This document shows positions 27,135 to 36,872 of a stretch of DNA of 54,124 nt, piece by piece. How positions within the stretch are numbered: the stretch's first letter is position 1; the number at the start of each line of letters is the position of its first letter. The notes under the pieces are model-generated. The model had not been told where the DNA came from. It made no database searches and was given only the letters and a program-made list of their open reading frames with translations. The translations under genes and the position numbers were made by a program. The DNA is from Thermoguttaceae bacterium (lineage in GTDB: Bacteria > Planctomycetota > Planctomycetia > Pirellulales > Thermoguttaceae), in contig JAFSMW010000185.1 in assembly GCA_017447745.1 (NCBI GenBank), positions 1 through 54,124 of the forward strand, written 5' to 3'.

Positions 27135-27842
27135 ATGAAACTATTACTATTCCCCGGTCTGGCGTGTACTGAAGACTTGTTCGTCTTGCAAAAGCAGGCG
27201 TTAAGCGACGTCGTTGACGTTGTCGTTCCGAACTGGATTGAACCGGAGAAAGGTGAAATGCTCAACGCATTTGCGCTTCGATGGGCGGAGGACGTCTATA
27301 AGCAGTATTTTGCCCCGGAAAGCGGAGAAGCGGAAAACGCCTGTTACATCGGCGGGCTGTCGTTTGGCGGAATGGTCTCGCCGATTATCGGGAATTATCT
27401 GGTTCAGCGCAGCGTCGACGTCAAGGGTTGTTTTCTTCTGGCGACAATACGCGGAGGAACGGAAATCCCGCCGGTTTCCCGAGCAATTTGGAAATTCTCC
27501 TGTTGGCTGCCCAACGGAAACTGGAAGCTCGTTAAACTCTGGGCGCGATTTCAGATTTGGATTCGGGGAAAGCGAATTTCGTTTATCGCTCAAAATCTTC
27601 TCAACCAGATTATTGACAGCCCGGTTCAGCGCAGCCATAACGTTTTAAAAATGATTTGCGCCTGGCAAGACAAACCGACGGAATACCCGTTTCCGATTTG
27701 GCATTTGCACGGCTCCGCAGACCGTCTTCTGCCGGTTCGGTACACTCATCCGGACGAAATCATCAACGGCGCCGGGCACGTTATTGTTCTAACCCATCCG
27801 GAAGACGTCAATCAATTTATCCGTCAGAGGATTTCTCAATGA
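27135..27842 (+). CDS. Alpha/beta hydrolase
   Basis: The 235-residue protein (from the ATG at 27135; a TTG at 27105 would add ten residues ahead of the first strand) has the fold's first strand KLLLFPGLACTEDLF with the oxyanion region PGLAC. The nucleophile elbow is GLSFGG (the Ser is the catalytic one), the acid Asp is in GSADRLLPVR, and the His in the final NGAGHVIVLTHPED. It resembles small alpha/beta esterases with a lid. The substrate cannot be told. It follows the 135-residue gene closely. Confidence 0.8.
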   Translation: MKLLLFPGLACTEDLFVLQKQALSDVVDVVVPNWIEPEKGEMLNAFALRWAEDVYKQYFAPESGEAENACYIGGLSFGGMVSPIIGNYLVQRSVDVKGCFLLATIRGGTEIPPVSRAIWKFSCWLPNGNWKLVKLWARFQIWIRGKRISFIAQNLLNQIIDSPVQRSHNVLKMICAWQDKPTEYPFPIWHLHGSADRLLPVRYTHPDEIINGAGHVIVLTHPEDVNQFIRQRISQ

Positions 27843-28005
27843 TTTTATTCCAAGATTTTACCGAACAGAAACGCTTGTTTTTTCATATAAAGATAAACGG
27901 GATGAGCGTCAAACCGCATCCTGAAAGGATTGCCATTCCCATATTCATCTTTCTTTTTTAACAAAACTCAATTACTTTTCCCTCATATTCCCTGATTTAA
28001 CAATT

Positions 28006-29415
28006 ATGAATCACAGCTTCTTTATCCGAACGAAAAAAACACTGGATCCGACTGACATTCTGGATTTGATTTCAGAAGATTATCCGATCGTTGTATTCAA
28101 TAAAGATTTTCCTGATCTCTCTTTGATATATGAGGGACGTTCTTCTCGAGCCATTTCAATTCTAAAAATTGACAACGGATACGAAGTTCGTCTTCCCATG
28201 CTTTCGTCGGAATACGATTTTTATTTTGTCGAAGATATTGTTAAACTGCTTTGCGATATGGCGTTTGTCGATGGCTATGAAGCCCAAGGCGGAGAAGTTA
28301 AAGGCAGCAGCGATTTTTTTCTTCCGCAAAATTTTGAATTCCGACTCAAGGACGACGTCCGTTTTATAAAAGAACATCTTGGAAAGTTCGGTTCGTCTAT
28401 CGAATTTCCATGCGACGTTTGCAATATATTCGTCGGCTATGATTATCTGCGACGGACTGGCGTCTCCGTTACATCAGAAGACAAACGTTTTCATAGTCTG
28501 CTGACCGCCGCCATGGCGCAAACGCTTCATTTCCTGATGGATAAAACGCATAATAACGACGATCTCGAACTTCATAGCAAGAAAAATCCGGAATTATGCA
28601 AGACAGTTTCTTATTTTCGTTATCCGGACGACAACGATATTGACTATTTCGCTTTCGGCGAGGTGATTGCTCTGGAAGACGCGCGTTTAAAAGAACATAT
28701 AGATATTCTGTACAAAGATTTCAAAAAAATCGTTCCCCAAGGCTGGACTCGAGTCGACGAAACGCAGTTTAATTTCGTTCCATTTACCGATCAGTCGTGG
28801 GAAGAGTTTTTCAACAAGGCTAAAGAACTTCAATGGGATGGTTCCTTTGATACAGGCGACGCTATAGATTCGGAACCGGGTTCGTTGTTTATGCCCTCAG
28901 AGCTTATAGGCTCAACCCACGGATACGATTTCCGCGACGGCTCCCATCAGGATTTCGGGTATTCAAAGGAAGACGTTGAACTGCTGCTGGATTTCGGCAA
29001 GGCGATTGAATCCGGGACGTCCGATTACTTTAACCAGGCGTGCCTGAAATGCGACTTGGGAATTTTGTACTCAAACGGAATAGGCGTTGAACTGGATTGT
29101 CATAAAGCGGTTTACTGGTATGAAAAAGCGGTTCAAGACGGCGACGACTGCGCTCGCTGCAATCTGGCGGACATTCTCCGTAAAGGAACCGGCGGAGTGG
29201 AAAAAGACTATCGCCGGGCGTTTGAAATCTATCAAACTGTTGAACAGCCATACGGCCCGTTTCGCGTGGGATACATGTACGAACACGGCATGGGCGTCGA
29301 AAAGGACATGAGCATGGCAATTAAATGGTATAAAAAAGGAAGCAGTCATTTCCTTGCCGCCAAACGCCTCAAAGAGCTTGGCATCGACCCGGATGAGGAG
29401 TTTGATTTCTATTGA
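28006..29415 (+). CDS. Sel1-repeat protein with DUF4299-like N-terminus
   Basis: This is a 469-residue cytosolic protein. The first 300 residues begin MNHSFFIRTKKTLDPTDI and carry FEFRLKDDVRFI and YDYLRRTGVSVTSEDKRFH. Their look recalls DUF4299, a family of unknown role, but the match is weak. Residues of about 345-460 are three Sel1-like repeats (YSNGIGVELDCHKAVYWYEK, LRKGTGGVEKDYRRAFEIY, YEHGMGVEKDMSMAIKWYKK), which usually mediate protein-protein contacts. There is no signal peptide. It stands alone, with its own upstream region of about 160 bases. Confidence 0.75.
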   Translation: MNHSFFIRTKKTLDPTDILDLISEDYPIVVFNKDFPDLSLIYEGRSSRAISILKIDNGYEVRLPMLSSEYDFYFVEDIVKLLCDMAFVDGYEAQGGEVKGSSDFFLPQNFEFRLKDDVRFIKEHLGKFGSSIEFPCDVCNIFVGYDYLRRTGVSVTSEDKRFHSLLTAAMAQTLHFLMDKTHNNDDLELHSKKNPELCKTVSYFRYPDDNDIDYFAFGEVIALEDARLKEHIDILYKDFKKIVPQGWTRVDETQFNFVPFTDQSWEEFFNKAKELQWDGSFDTGDAIDSEPGSLFMPSELIGSTHGYDFRDGSHQDFGYSKEDVELLLDFGKAIESGTSDYFNQACLKCDLGILYSNGIGVELDCHKAVYWYEKAVQDGDDCARCNLADILRKGTGGVEKDYRRAFEIYQTVEQPYGPFRVGYMYEHGMGVEKDMSMAIKWYKKGSSHFLAAKRLKELGIDPDEEFDFY

Positions 29416-29724
29416 AACGACGATATTAATTTGTGTTTTTGTCGTGAAATCATAATGCGGACGAGATGCCCGCAAATCTGGTTCAACCATGCGTTTGCAA
29501 AGCCCTAAAACAATCAAAATTTGAGCGTTTTCCCTAAAGAATCTTTTATCGTTTGTGGGGGCTGTTCAAATTTTCTATTTATATATAATATAGCGTATAG
29601 ACGAGAAATGGTATTTCGTCTTTGATGGATTAAGGGAATAAAGCTCATTCGGAACGCGGAATTATAAGACGCTTGCGTTCTCCTCGCGCTCCTCAATCCA
29701 GACTCCATGCTATTCCCTGATCTC

Positions 29725-29790
29725 CCGTGGATTAAAACCCACGGCTACAAATATTGAACCGCTAATGCGGTTCTAGCGGAACGCTTCGCG
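29725..29790 (-). repeat. Family A double-hairpin repeat, copy 4
   Basis: The orientation is inverted to copy 1: CCGTGGATTAAAACCCACGG, then GAACCGCTAATGCGGTTC, then the tail TAGCGGAACGCTTCGCG. Confidence 0.85.
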
Positions 29791-29792
29791 AC

Positions 29793-29819
29793 TATTGCCT
29801 AATCCCTAATCCCTATTTC
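29793..29819. repeat. Heptamer short tandem repeat (TAATCCC)
   Basis: Tandem units TTGCCTA, ATCCCTA, ATCCCTA and TTTCC sit between family A copy 4 and glnS. Confidence 0.65.
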
Positions 29820-29832
29820 CTAAAACATACCC

Positions 29833-31509
29833 ATGTCCGAAGAAAACCTGAACGAACCTAAAGAAACGAAAGACTTTATCCGTAAAATTGTCGAAGACGA
29901 TTTGGCGTCCGGCAAGCACAAGCAGACGATAACCCGATTTCCCCCGGAACCGAACGGCTACTTGCACCTCGGGCACGCCAAGTCAATATGTCTCAATTTT
30001 GGAATCAAGCAGGAGTACGGCGGACGCTGCAATCTCCGTTTTGACGATACCAACCCAACCAAAGAGGACGTCGAGTACGTCGATTCCATTATGGACGACA
30101 TTCATTGGCTCGGCTTCGACTGGGACGAACTGCATTACGCGTCCGACTACTTTGATCAGCTCTACGAATGGGCGGAAAAGCTCATCTTGGACGGCAAAGC
30201 CTACGTCGACGAGCTGACGCCGGAGCAGATGAAAGAGTATCGCGGCACGCTCACCGAGCCGGGCAAGCCCAGCCCGTATCGCGATCGTCCGATTGAAGAG
30301 AATCTCGATCTGTTTCGACGCATGAAAGCCGGCGAGTTCGAAAACGGTCGTTATACCCTTCGGGCGAAAATAGATCTCAATTCGCCCAATATCAACATGC
30401 GCGACCCGATCATGTACCGCATTATTCATCAGTCCCATCATCGCACCGGCGACAAGTGGTGCATCTACCCGATGTACGACTTCACCCATGGGCAGAGCGA
30501 TTCCATCGAAGGGATTACACATTCGCTCTGCACGCTGGAGTTTGAAAACCATCGCCCGCTGTACGACTGGTACTGCGAAAATCTCGGCATTTACCATCCC
30601 CGCCAGATTGAATTCGCCCGCCTTAACCTGACCAACACCGTGATGAGCAAACGGAAGCTGTTACAACTGGTTCAGGAAGGGCTGGTTTCCGGCTGGGACG
30701 ACCCGCGAATGCCAACCATCTGCGGTATTCGCCGCCGCGGCTACACGCCCGAGGCGATTAAACTCTTCTGTCAGAAAATCGGCATGAACAAGATGGAAAG
30801 CCTTGTCGAGATGGGCTTGCTGGAACACTGCGTTCGCGAACATCTCAACAAAGTCGCTCCGCGCGTGATGGCGGTTCTCAATCCGCTCAAGGTTACCATT
30901 TCCAACTGGGAAGAAGGAAGAGTCGAGTATCTTGAGGCGATCAACAATCCGGAAGACGAATCGGCGGGAACGCGTCTGGTTCCGATGTCCCGTCACATTT
31001 TCATCGAAAGAACGGACTTCATGGAAGAGCCGGTCAAGGGTTATTTCCGCCTCGCGCCGGGCAAGGAAGTTCGACTTCGCTGGGCGTACTATCTCAAGTG
31101 CGAAGAGGTCGTCAAAGACGAAAACGGCGAGATTGTCGAGCTGATTTGCACCTACGACCCAGAAACCAAAGGCGGGCAGTCGCCTGACGGTCGCAAGGTC
31201 AAAGGAACGATTCACTGGGTTGACGCTGCCTCGGCAATTGACGCCGAAGTTCGTCTGTACGACAAACTTCTGCTCTGCCAGAGCTTGAGCGACGTCGAAG
31301 GCGATTGGCTGGAACAGCTCAATCCGGACTCCCTCAAAGTTCTGACCGGCTGCAAAGTTGAACCGGCGCTGGCAACCGTTCAGCCGGGCTACCGCTGCCA
31401 GTTTGAACGCACAGGGTACTTCTGCTGCGACCCGGATTCAACCCCGGAAAGACTGGTCTTTAACCGCACCGTCAGTCTGAAAGACAGCTGGAAGCCAAAG
31501 GGAAACTGA
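29833..31509 (+). CDS. glnS: Glutaminyl-tRNA synthetase
   Basis: This class I enzyme charges tRNA-Gln directly. The 558-residue protein begins with the GlnRS signature [18 protein letters not shown], including the HIGH-type HLGH. It has [10 protein letters not shown], the MSKRKL KMSKS-type motif and the beta-barrel anticodon-binding domains to the end. Direct GlnRS occurs in only some bacterial lineages, planctomycetes among them, and others use the amidotransferase route. The gene is monocistronic and ends in a strong hairpin terminator. Confidence 0.95.
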   Translation: MSEENLNEPKETKDFIRKIVEDDLASGKHKQTITRFPPEPNGYLHLGHAKSICLNFGIKQEYGGRCNLRFDDTNPTKEDVEYVDSIMDDIHWLGFDWDELHYASDYFDQLYEWAEKLILDGKAYVDELTPEQMKEYRGTLTEPGKPSPYRDRPIEENLDLFRRMKAGEFENGRYTLRAKIDLNSPNINMRDPIMYRIIHQSHHRTGDKWCIYPMYDFTHGQSDSIEGITHSLCTLEFENHRPLYDWYCENLGIYHPRQIEFARLNLTNTVMSKRKLLQLVQEGLVSGWDDPRMPTICGIRRRGYTPEAIKLFCQKIGMNKMESLVEMGLLEHCVREHLNKVAPRVMAVLNPLKVTISNWEEGRVEYLEAINNPEDESAGTRLVPMSRHIFIERTDFMEEPVKGYFRLAPGKEVRLRWAYYLKCEEVVKDENGEIVELICTYDPETKGGQSPDGRKVKGTIHWVDAASAIDAEVRLYDKLLLCQSLSDVEGDWLEQLNPDSLKVLTGCKVEPALATVQPGYRCQFERTGYFCCDPDSTPERLVFNRTVSLKDSWKPKGN

Positions 31510-31540
31510 TCAATCGTCAATTCTAAAGACTGAATAACGA

Positions 31541-31571
31541 AGCCGATGACGACATTGTCATCGGCTTTTTG
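31541..31571 (+). terminator. Terminator of glnS
   Basis: A perfect 10-bp stem (AGCCGATGAC/GTCATCGGCT) with a GACATT loop is followed by a T-run; it is 32 bases past the glnS stop. Confidence 0.88.
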
Positions 31572-31689
31572 TTATGCATTCAAGGCGGACGGGAAATCTT
31601 TTCAGAACATCTATCAAGTATGTTTTATTCAAAGATTATTCTGTAACGCGCTCATCCGCTGTTGAGTTTGAAAAACTCAATCTCTGTAA

Positions 31690-33420
31690 TTATTGATTCT
31701 GATTCTTGTTTTGTTTCCCAATAAAGCCGATGCCGACCATAATTAAAATAATAATGAATACAACATTAACTGCAACCATTGATTCCGTGACGTTCAGACC
31801 GAAACACATAAACATGCCGTAAAGCATTGCTGTTGCTAACAGAAACCCGCCAAAAATGGCGCCTGCCGCATTAAAAAATTCTATTCTCCTTTGTAAATGA
31901 ATCATTTCTGAAATGCGTTCTTTGTAAACTTCCATTGACATGGAATAATACATGTATATCAATATTCCCAATGGCAGAATGTACAAATAAGGAACTATTT
32001 GAAATACTGTCACACATGCGGTATAAATGCCATAGAAAAGGAGCCCGGACGCTGCCAAATAATCTACGTGCATTTTGGCGCGAAGACTGTTTCCAATTTG
32101 TATATGCTTTGACGCATCCGCTTCATTTTGAAGTTTCTTTATAAAGTTTTTTTCCAGTATAATTCTTACAACGCTGCAACAGTATAACGCTAACGATACG
32201 CCTGATACGAAAATCCAGAATTTACCAAACCTTTGCGCCGGTGATTCGTAATCCTCATTTTTGGCAATATGATAATAAATTACCAGACCGCTTATAAATG
32301 CACAAAAGAGAATAATCCCCAACCATAAAAACGCATAACTTTTCTTTTGATGGATTACTTCAACATTTCGAGGGGGAGCCTCAACATCTTGCGGACAGAC
32401 ATCAACATTTTGCGGACTGGCATCTACGTCTGAATCTGCAGGGAAAATCAACGTTGCGCCTTCAAACGACTCAACAGGTATAGTCGACTCTATTTGAGAT
32501 GCGTCGTCAATCGTGTATGTATCAACAAATGAAATGCCCTCATCAGACGTTTTATCAGTAGACGGGGATTCGTCAGACGTATTGTCAACAGACGACGTAA
32601 TGGATGGAATATCCACCTGCGCCATCAGCGGTGCAAGCTCGTCAACGGCGCTGGCTATCCAGGAAATAAGTTTTTTCAGATTGAACGAAGAGAAATTCTC
32701 TGCAGGAACCTTCTTCGTCATTCCGTTTTCGATTATCGTTTGGGTCGTTTCGACCGCCGCTACGGGAATAACGGCAAAATTGGGATTCTGGATATATCGA
32801 CCATGCAATTGCGGAAAGTTCGCCTGAAGGTATTCCAGCAAATTGTTGTTGTATCTTTCCCTGAGTTCGTCGCGGTATTTGTCGAACTGACTCAAAACGA
32901 GAGCGGTCTTGCGAGGGAAATTCGCCTTCTGATTGAGGACGTAAAACATCTGGTCAATATCCAAGGAATTCTCCAACGCCTGTTTGGGCGAACGCCCCAG
33001 AACGTCTTCCATATTGATTAGGAATATCAAGACGTTAGCGCTGCGAAGATAGTCAAAGACGTATTTCTGGTCCGGCGTCAAAGCGCCGTAGTCAAATCTT
33101 TCCTGACTGAAAATGGCGTGAACGTCCTGTCCGGCGCAGTCTGCAAAACGAACGGTTGCCGAGTTGGTTTTGGTTGTCAGCTCCCATTCCAGATGAATCA
33201 GTTCTCCCGCAGGCGTGGACGGCGGCCATTTGCCGGAGTTTAGCGTCTGCCAGTTCTCCTGTACGTACCGAAGCGTCTGACGACGGTTCTCGCCCATCGG
33301 AGCCAAAAAGACGCCCTGATCCGCCATCTGGGACATTTTCATCGCCAGAGTCGAAATCAAAACCGTCTTTCCCGCGCCGGTCATGCCGACAATTGCAATT
33401 CGGATTGGTGAATTATCCAT
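31690..33420 (-). CDS. Membrane-anchored P-loop GTPase, 6 TM
   Basis: This 576-residue protein is the last gene of the caspase operon. Residues 1-268 are a P-loop GTPase-like domain: Walker A GMTGAGKT (12-19), a G3-like DCAGQD (94-99), and a G4-like SQFD (177-180) replacing the usual NKxD. A linker of about 90 residues, acidic and Ser/Thr-rich, holds degenerate PQNVDV/PQDVEA repeats. About six hydrophobic helices follow between 363 and 568, and the C-terminus is NKNQNQ. The GTPase half is close to that of the 378-residue gene. It may belong to the double-GTPase/TRAFAC families described in predicted NTP-dependent conflict systems; that is inference. Start is the ATG at 33420. No Shine-Dalgarno is evident. 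Confidence 0.82.
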   Translation of the reverse strand: MDNSPIRIAIVGMTGAGKTVLISTLAMKMSQMADQGVFLAPMGENRRQTLRYVQENWQTLNSGKWPPSTPAGELIHLEWELTTKTNSATVRFADCAGQDVHAIFSQERFDYGALTPDQKYVFDYLRSANVLIFLINMEDVLGRSPKQALENSLDIDQMFYVLNQKANFPRKTALVLSQFDKYRDELRERYNNNLLEYLQANFPQLHGRYIQNPNFAVIPVAAVETTQTIIENGMTKKVPAENFSSFNLKKLISWIASAVDELAPLMAQVDIPSITSSVDNTSDESPSTDKTSDEGISFVDTYTIDDASQIESTIPVESFEGATLIFPADSDVDASPQNVDVCPQDVEAPPRNVEVIHQKKSYAFLWLGIILFCAFISGLVIYYHIAKNEDYESPAQRFGKFWIFVSGVSLALYCCSVVRIILEKNFIKKLQNEADASKHIQIGNSLRAKMHVDYLAASGLLFYGIYTACVTVFQIVPYLYILPLGILIYMYYSMSMEVYKERISEMIHLQRRIEFFNAAGAIFGGFLLATAMLYGMFMCFGLNVTESMVAVNVVFIIILIMVGIGFIGKQNKNQNQ

Positions 33421-33461
33421 TGTCTTTACAGCAGGTTATTCTTTTGAAATAAGCGCCTCTA

Positions 33462-34448
33462 TTATGGTTTGATAAGTGGCATTCCCGACATATCATTGTT
33501 TGGTTCCGTTAGTGGATTTCCTGGATTCGCTTGTTGTCCCGTAGGATAAATCGGTCGCCCTGATTCTTGTCCATTGGGATTCTGGTCGTCAGGATTCTGG
33601 TCGTCAGGATTCTGGATATTAGGATTCTGTTCCTCAATATTAACAAAATCTCGAATAAAAAGTTTAATGAAACTATGATCCGTTAGACGATCGTATATCA
33701 GTAAGGATGAGAGGATAAAAAGTATTACTAACAAAATACCCAGACATTTATTCCGACGCGAAGATTGCGGATCTGGGAGACCATCTTCGTCGTCATTTTC
33801 AGGCGGGATTTCAACTTTTGGAACGTACGTAATGCCGCTGGCAAGGGGAGTTCCAGAAAAAGTTTCCATATAAGCGGCCGATTGTAAAACCTGCAGCGAC
33901 TTCAAACCGTCTCCAATCAACGTTGGAAAAAGTTTTCCAATAACTTCAACTTCATCAGGACTCCTAAAAGACCAGCTTCCAATATCTGGATTATTGCTAT
34001 AAATAGCAAGCTGTGGATCGTTTTGTGAAACTGGACAATTACAATCCTCTATCAACGCTCTTGGAACTTGTACTGGACATTGATATAACGCCTGTCTTTG
34101 AACGTCCAAAAAAACAGGGCAGAAAAGCAGAGCGTACAGATTTTGCCCTTTCGCTTCAGCCGTTCTGACCCAGGCGGTTGCCAGGACGCATCGGTCGGGA
34201 CGTCCTTGAGGGTCGTTCCCTCCATTGAAGTACCGATAGACGACGCACCATTGATCCTGATAGTTGATAATGCCGCCCACGATATCAGGTTCAGTAAGCA
34301 GATTTGGATGTTTTGGACGCATCTGGAAAGCCCCCGATTTTGAAGCAATCGCGTCACGCATTTTCTGAGTGATTTCTCCCGGAAACCATGTCCAATACTG
34401 AGCGTTGTTGTCGTATGACTGATCGTAAAGGGCGTAGTATACTCTCAT
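33462..34448 (-). CDS. Membrane-anchored partner protein of the GTPase operon
   Basis: This 328-residue protein has no firm family. Residues 1-215 form a soluble alpha/beta domain with NYQDQWCVVYRYFNGGNDPQ and GRPDRCVLATAWVR. The pattern faintly recalls N-terminal domains of GTPase-associated proteins in predicted conflict systems. A basic RRNK precedes one TM helix at about 235-252, so the soluble domain faces the cytosol. The outside tail is low-complexity: tandem NPDDQ/NPNGQ units coded by four 15-base repeats at 33577-33636. It sits between the two GTPase genes, with gaps of 41 and 59 bases. A role as an adaptor or as a GTPase regulator is inference. Confidence 0.7.
   Translation of the reverse strand: MRVYYALYDQSYDNNAQYWTWFPGEITQKMRDAIASKSGAFQMRPKHPNLLTEPDIVGGIINYQDQWCVVYRYFNGGNDPQGRPDRCVLATAWVRTAEAKGQNLYALLFCPVFLDVQRQALYQCPVQVPRALIEDCNCPVSQNDPQLAIYSNNPDIGSWSFRSPDEVEVIGKLFPTLIGDGLKSLQVLQSAAYMETFSGTPLASGITYVPKVEIPPENDDEDGLPDPQSSRRNKCLGILLVILFILSSLLIYDRLTDHSFIKLFIRDFVNIEEQNPNIQNPDDQNPDDQNPNGQESGRPIYPTGQQANPGNPLTEPNNDMSGMPLIKP
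33577..33636 (-). repeat. 15-bp minisatellite in the partner gene
   Basis: Four tandem 15-base units (GGATTCTGGTCGTCA, two exact and two diverged) encode the NPDDQ-like tail of the 328-residue protein. Since 15 is a multiple of 3, changes in copy number would keep the frame. Confidence 0.85.
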
Positions 34449-34507
34449 AATAAAACTGCTAAATCGAAAAAATCAAGGGTAGTTAACAGGGAAACAAAAC
34501 GGAGTTT

Positions 34508-35644
34508 TCATTCTTTCTCTTTTGGTTTTCCAAGAGAAAACCTGTAAAGCAGAAAGAGAATAAAAAATCCAAAAGCAAAACCGTAAAAAACGTTTTTATA
34601 ACAGGGATTACAGTCTGACTCTGTATATCCCATTCCGAGGAAGCAAAAACACAACAAAATAAGGAACGAACCCCATAATAACGATGAGCAGCCTGTAACG
34701 GCGGTCAAACAGCCGGTTGTATATTTTTCTTTAACAGCGGTAATAATGGGATTAGGCGAATCGTCTGGTACGAAACAGCGTTTTTCGACAGGATTGACTT
34801 CTTCAGGCAGCTTTTGGATTTGCGGTTCCAACTCGTCTACAGAGCTGGCAAGCCAATGAATGAGCGCTTCGAGATTATACGACGTAAAACCCGGAGCTGG
34901 AACCTTTCTGACGTTTCCGTTTTCAACAACCGTTTGAGTTTGCTCAACAGCGGCGACGGGAATGATTTCAAAGCTCTTGTTGCGAACGTACTGACCGTGC
35001 AGCTGTGGCAGATACGCACGAAGATATTCCAGAACGTCTCCTCCAAAATTTTGATCGACTTCCGGTTTGTATTTGTCATATTGACTCAACACAACAGCGC
35101 ATTTTCGAGGAATGCCTGGCGTCTGGTTGAGCACGTAAATCATTTGGTCTACGTTGAGAACGTTCTTCAAAGACTGCTTGTCAGTCCGCCCGAGAATGTC
35201 TTCCATGTTGACTAAAAACAGAATGATGTTTGAGCGGTTAAGATACAGAAAAATATCTCGAAGATCTCTGGTTAAAGACAAACTCGAAAAGGCATTTTGA
35301 TCGAAAATGGCGCGAACGTCCTGACCGGCGCAGTCCGCAAAGCGAACGGAAGCAACGTTGTTTTCCGTCGACAGCTCCCATTGCAGCTGAACAATTTCAC
35401 CTGCCGGCGTGGACGGCGGCCATTCTCCCCGATTAAGAGTCTTCCAGTTTTGTTGAACGTACTGTAACGTTTGACGTCGATTTTCGCCAATGGGAGACAG
35501 GAAAACTCCACGATCCGCCATTTGCGACATTTTCATTGCCAATGTCGAGACAAGAACGGTTTTACCGGATCCAGTCATACCGACAATGGCAATTTGAACC
35601 TGCTTTTGAGGAACGGCAATTAAATTGGATAAAAACGAACTCAT
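34508..35644 (-). CDS. Membrane-anchored P-loop GTPase, paralogue
   Basis: The 378-residue protein has a GTPase-like domain at about 15-285: Walker A GMTGSGKT (22-29), DCAGQD (104-109), and SQYD (187-190) for G4. It shares long stretches with the 576-residue protein (for example AMKMSQMAD, STPAGE, RFADCAGQDV, GENRRQTL). Two hydrophobic helices at about 311-338 and 351-368 anchor the end, with a basic tail. The ATG lies four bases after the caspase stop, so the two genes are translationally coupled. Duplication of the GTPase within one operon suggests hetero-oligomeric action, which I infer. Confidence 0.82.
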   Translation of the reverse strand: MSSFLSNLIAVPQKQVQIAIVGMTGSGKTVLVSTLAMKMSQMADRGVFLSPIGENRRQTLQYVQQNWKTLNRGEWPPSTPAGEIVQLQWELSTENNVASVRFADCAGQDVRAIFDQNAFSSLSLTRDLRDIFLYLNRSNIILFLVNMEDILGRTDKQSLKNVLNVDQMIYVLNQTPGIPRKCAVVLSQYDKYKPEVDQNFGGDVLEYLRAYLPQLHGQYVRNKSFEIIPVAAVEQTQTVVENGNVRKVPAPGFTSYNLEALIHWLASSVDELEPQIQKLPEEVNPVEKRCFVPDDSPNPIITAVKEKYTTGCLTAVTGCSSLLWGSFLILLCFCFLGMGYTESDCNPCYKNVFYGFAFGFFILFLLYRFSLGKPKEKE

Positions 35645-35648
35645 AAAA

Positions 35649-36827
35649 CTACGAGTGCAATGCTTCAGAAATGTTTTCTAAATGTTTATCTTCGGCAAAT
35701 TTCTTCCATGAGTACCACTCATAAGAAACGAAAACGAGTCTCCCTCCGCCTAACAAATTACGATTGGTCTTAATCCAGTTTCCTGCATTGCGGGCCAATT
35801 CCAACAGACGGGAATAAGCCTTTTGTCCAGTAATCGAACCGCCTTCAAGCGCAGCGTAGACCGACATAAATTGTTCTTTCTGATGCAAGAACCATTCTTT
35901 GACGCTTTCCTTTTCGTGAATCCTTACCGATTCCTGAAACAATTCAACCAGCTTAAGAGCCGCATGGATCAACGTTTCCTTTTCAAATTCGGGATCCTCA
36001 TTGAACGAAGGCAACGGAGTTGGAATCGGATCTGAAACCGCCGGAAGTTCAATACAGCCTTCCAAAGAATAAAGGGGCGTTTGAGCGCTTTTACCCAGTC
36101 GAGCGGCTGTTTTACTGACAACGTTGCTTAAATGCGTTGCCCAATCGGTTACAGTTCTCAGACGCTTCCGCATGGCTTCAAGCAGATGAGCTGTAAAAAT
36201 GCCGTGTTTTTTCTCGTCCCATTCGTAGGCAATTTCACCAGGGCGACAGGAGTTTAGAATGGCGACTTTGCGCTCAAAATCGTCTTTCTGAACTGCTGGG
36301 GCGTTCAGTTCCGCTTTTTTCTTGTTGTTAAAGATAATATTGCGTCCCAGATTCTCAAGATAGTCCTTTTCCTCTTCCGACATGTACACAGCGCCTCTGC
36401 CGGCGATATTCTGACAGCAGTCGAGAATAAAACAGGCGTTATGGATAGGTAGTTCGGAAATGCACTCAACAACGTCGTTCAACGGCAAACACGTGTTCGC
36501 AAGCTTGTTTTGCAGCGTCGACATGGGGCAAAGATAGCGGACGTTGTTCTCCCAAATGCCGTGTCCCCAAAATCCAAAAATGAACAAATCAAGCGGTTCG
36601 CTAAACTGATCCGACTGCAACTGGTTAAGTATATTATCAGGCGTTGCAGGAGAGAGCGTTCCCTCCCGTTCACAAGTCATTAACGTGATTTCATCTTCCG
36701 TGAAACCATAGTTCGATTGCAAGGCGGAACTAACCGCTTCAGCATCCTGTCGCGCAAAGCGAAGGTTGTTGAGCGAACCCATTTTTGAGTAATTGTTAAT
36801 GCCAACCAGTAATGCCTGTTTTTTCAT
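35649..36827 (-). CDS. Caspase-like (C14) protease
   Basis: This is a 392-residue protein whose residues 1-262 form a caspase-hemoglobinase fold. The first strand is KKQALLVGINNYS, the catalytic His is in FGFWGHGIW (His89), and the catalytic Cys is in FILDCCQN (Cys138). The loop VAILNSCRPGEIAYE and the helix GIFTAHLLEAMRKRL are also typical. Residues 270-392 are a mostly helical extension of unknown kind (ESVKEWFLHQKEQ, YEWYSWKKFAED), probably for docking. The protein has no signal peptide and is cytosolic. It is the first gene of the operon and follows a full-consensus promoter. Caspase-like proteases in bacteria often act in cell-suicide or defence; here that role is inference. Confidence 0.88.
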   Translation of the reverse strand: MKKQALLVGINNYSKMGSLNNLRFARQDAEAVSSALQSNYGFTEDEITLMTCEREGTLSPATPDNILNQLQSDQFSEPLDLFIFGFWGHGIWENNVRYLCPMSTLQNKLANTCLPLNDVVECISELPIHNACFILDCCQNIAGRGAVYMSEEEKDYLENLGRNIIFNNKKKAELNAPAVQKDDFERKVAILNSCRPGEIAYEWDEKKHGIFTAHLLEAMRKRLRTVTDWATHLSNVVSKTAARLGKSAQTPLYSLEGCIELPAVSDPIPTPLPSFNEDPEFEKETLIHAALKLVELFQESVRIHEKESVKEWFLHQKEQFMSVYAALEGGSITGQKAYSRLLELARNAGNWIKTNRNLLGGGRLVFVSYEWYSWKKFAEDKHLENISEALHS

Positions 36828-36872
36828 GATTTTTAATGCGGATTAAAACTTGTAAAAATTCATGTTTGATAT

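Larger units (their letters stand above)
29416..29832. other. Intergenic repeat region before glnS
   Basis: About 417 bases hold no convincing gene. There is a weak hairpin (GACGAGAAATGGTATTTCGTC, near 29600-29620). Family A copy 4 lies at 29725-29790 and a heptamer tract (TAATCCC) at 29793-29819. Confidence 0.5.

Noticed and set aside
27839-27961. 40-residue frame overlapping the hydrolase stop (ATGA)
   Set aside because: The coupling is suggestive, but the sequence shows no domain and looks like chance.
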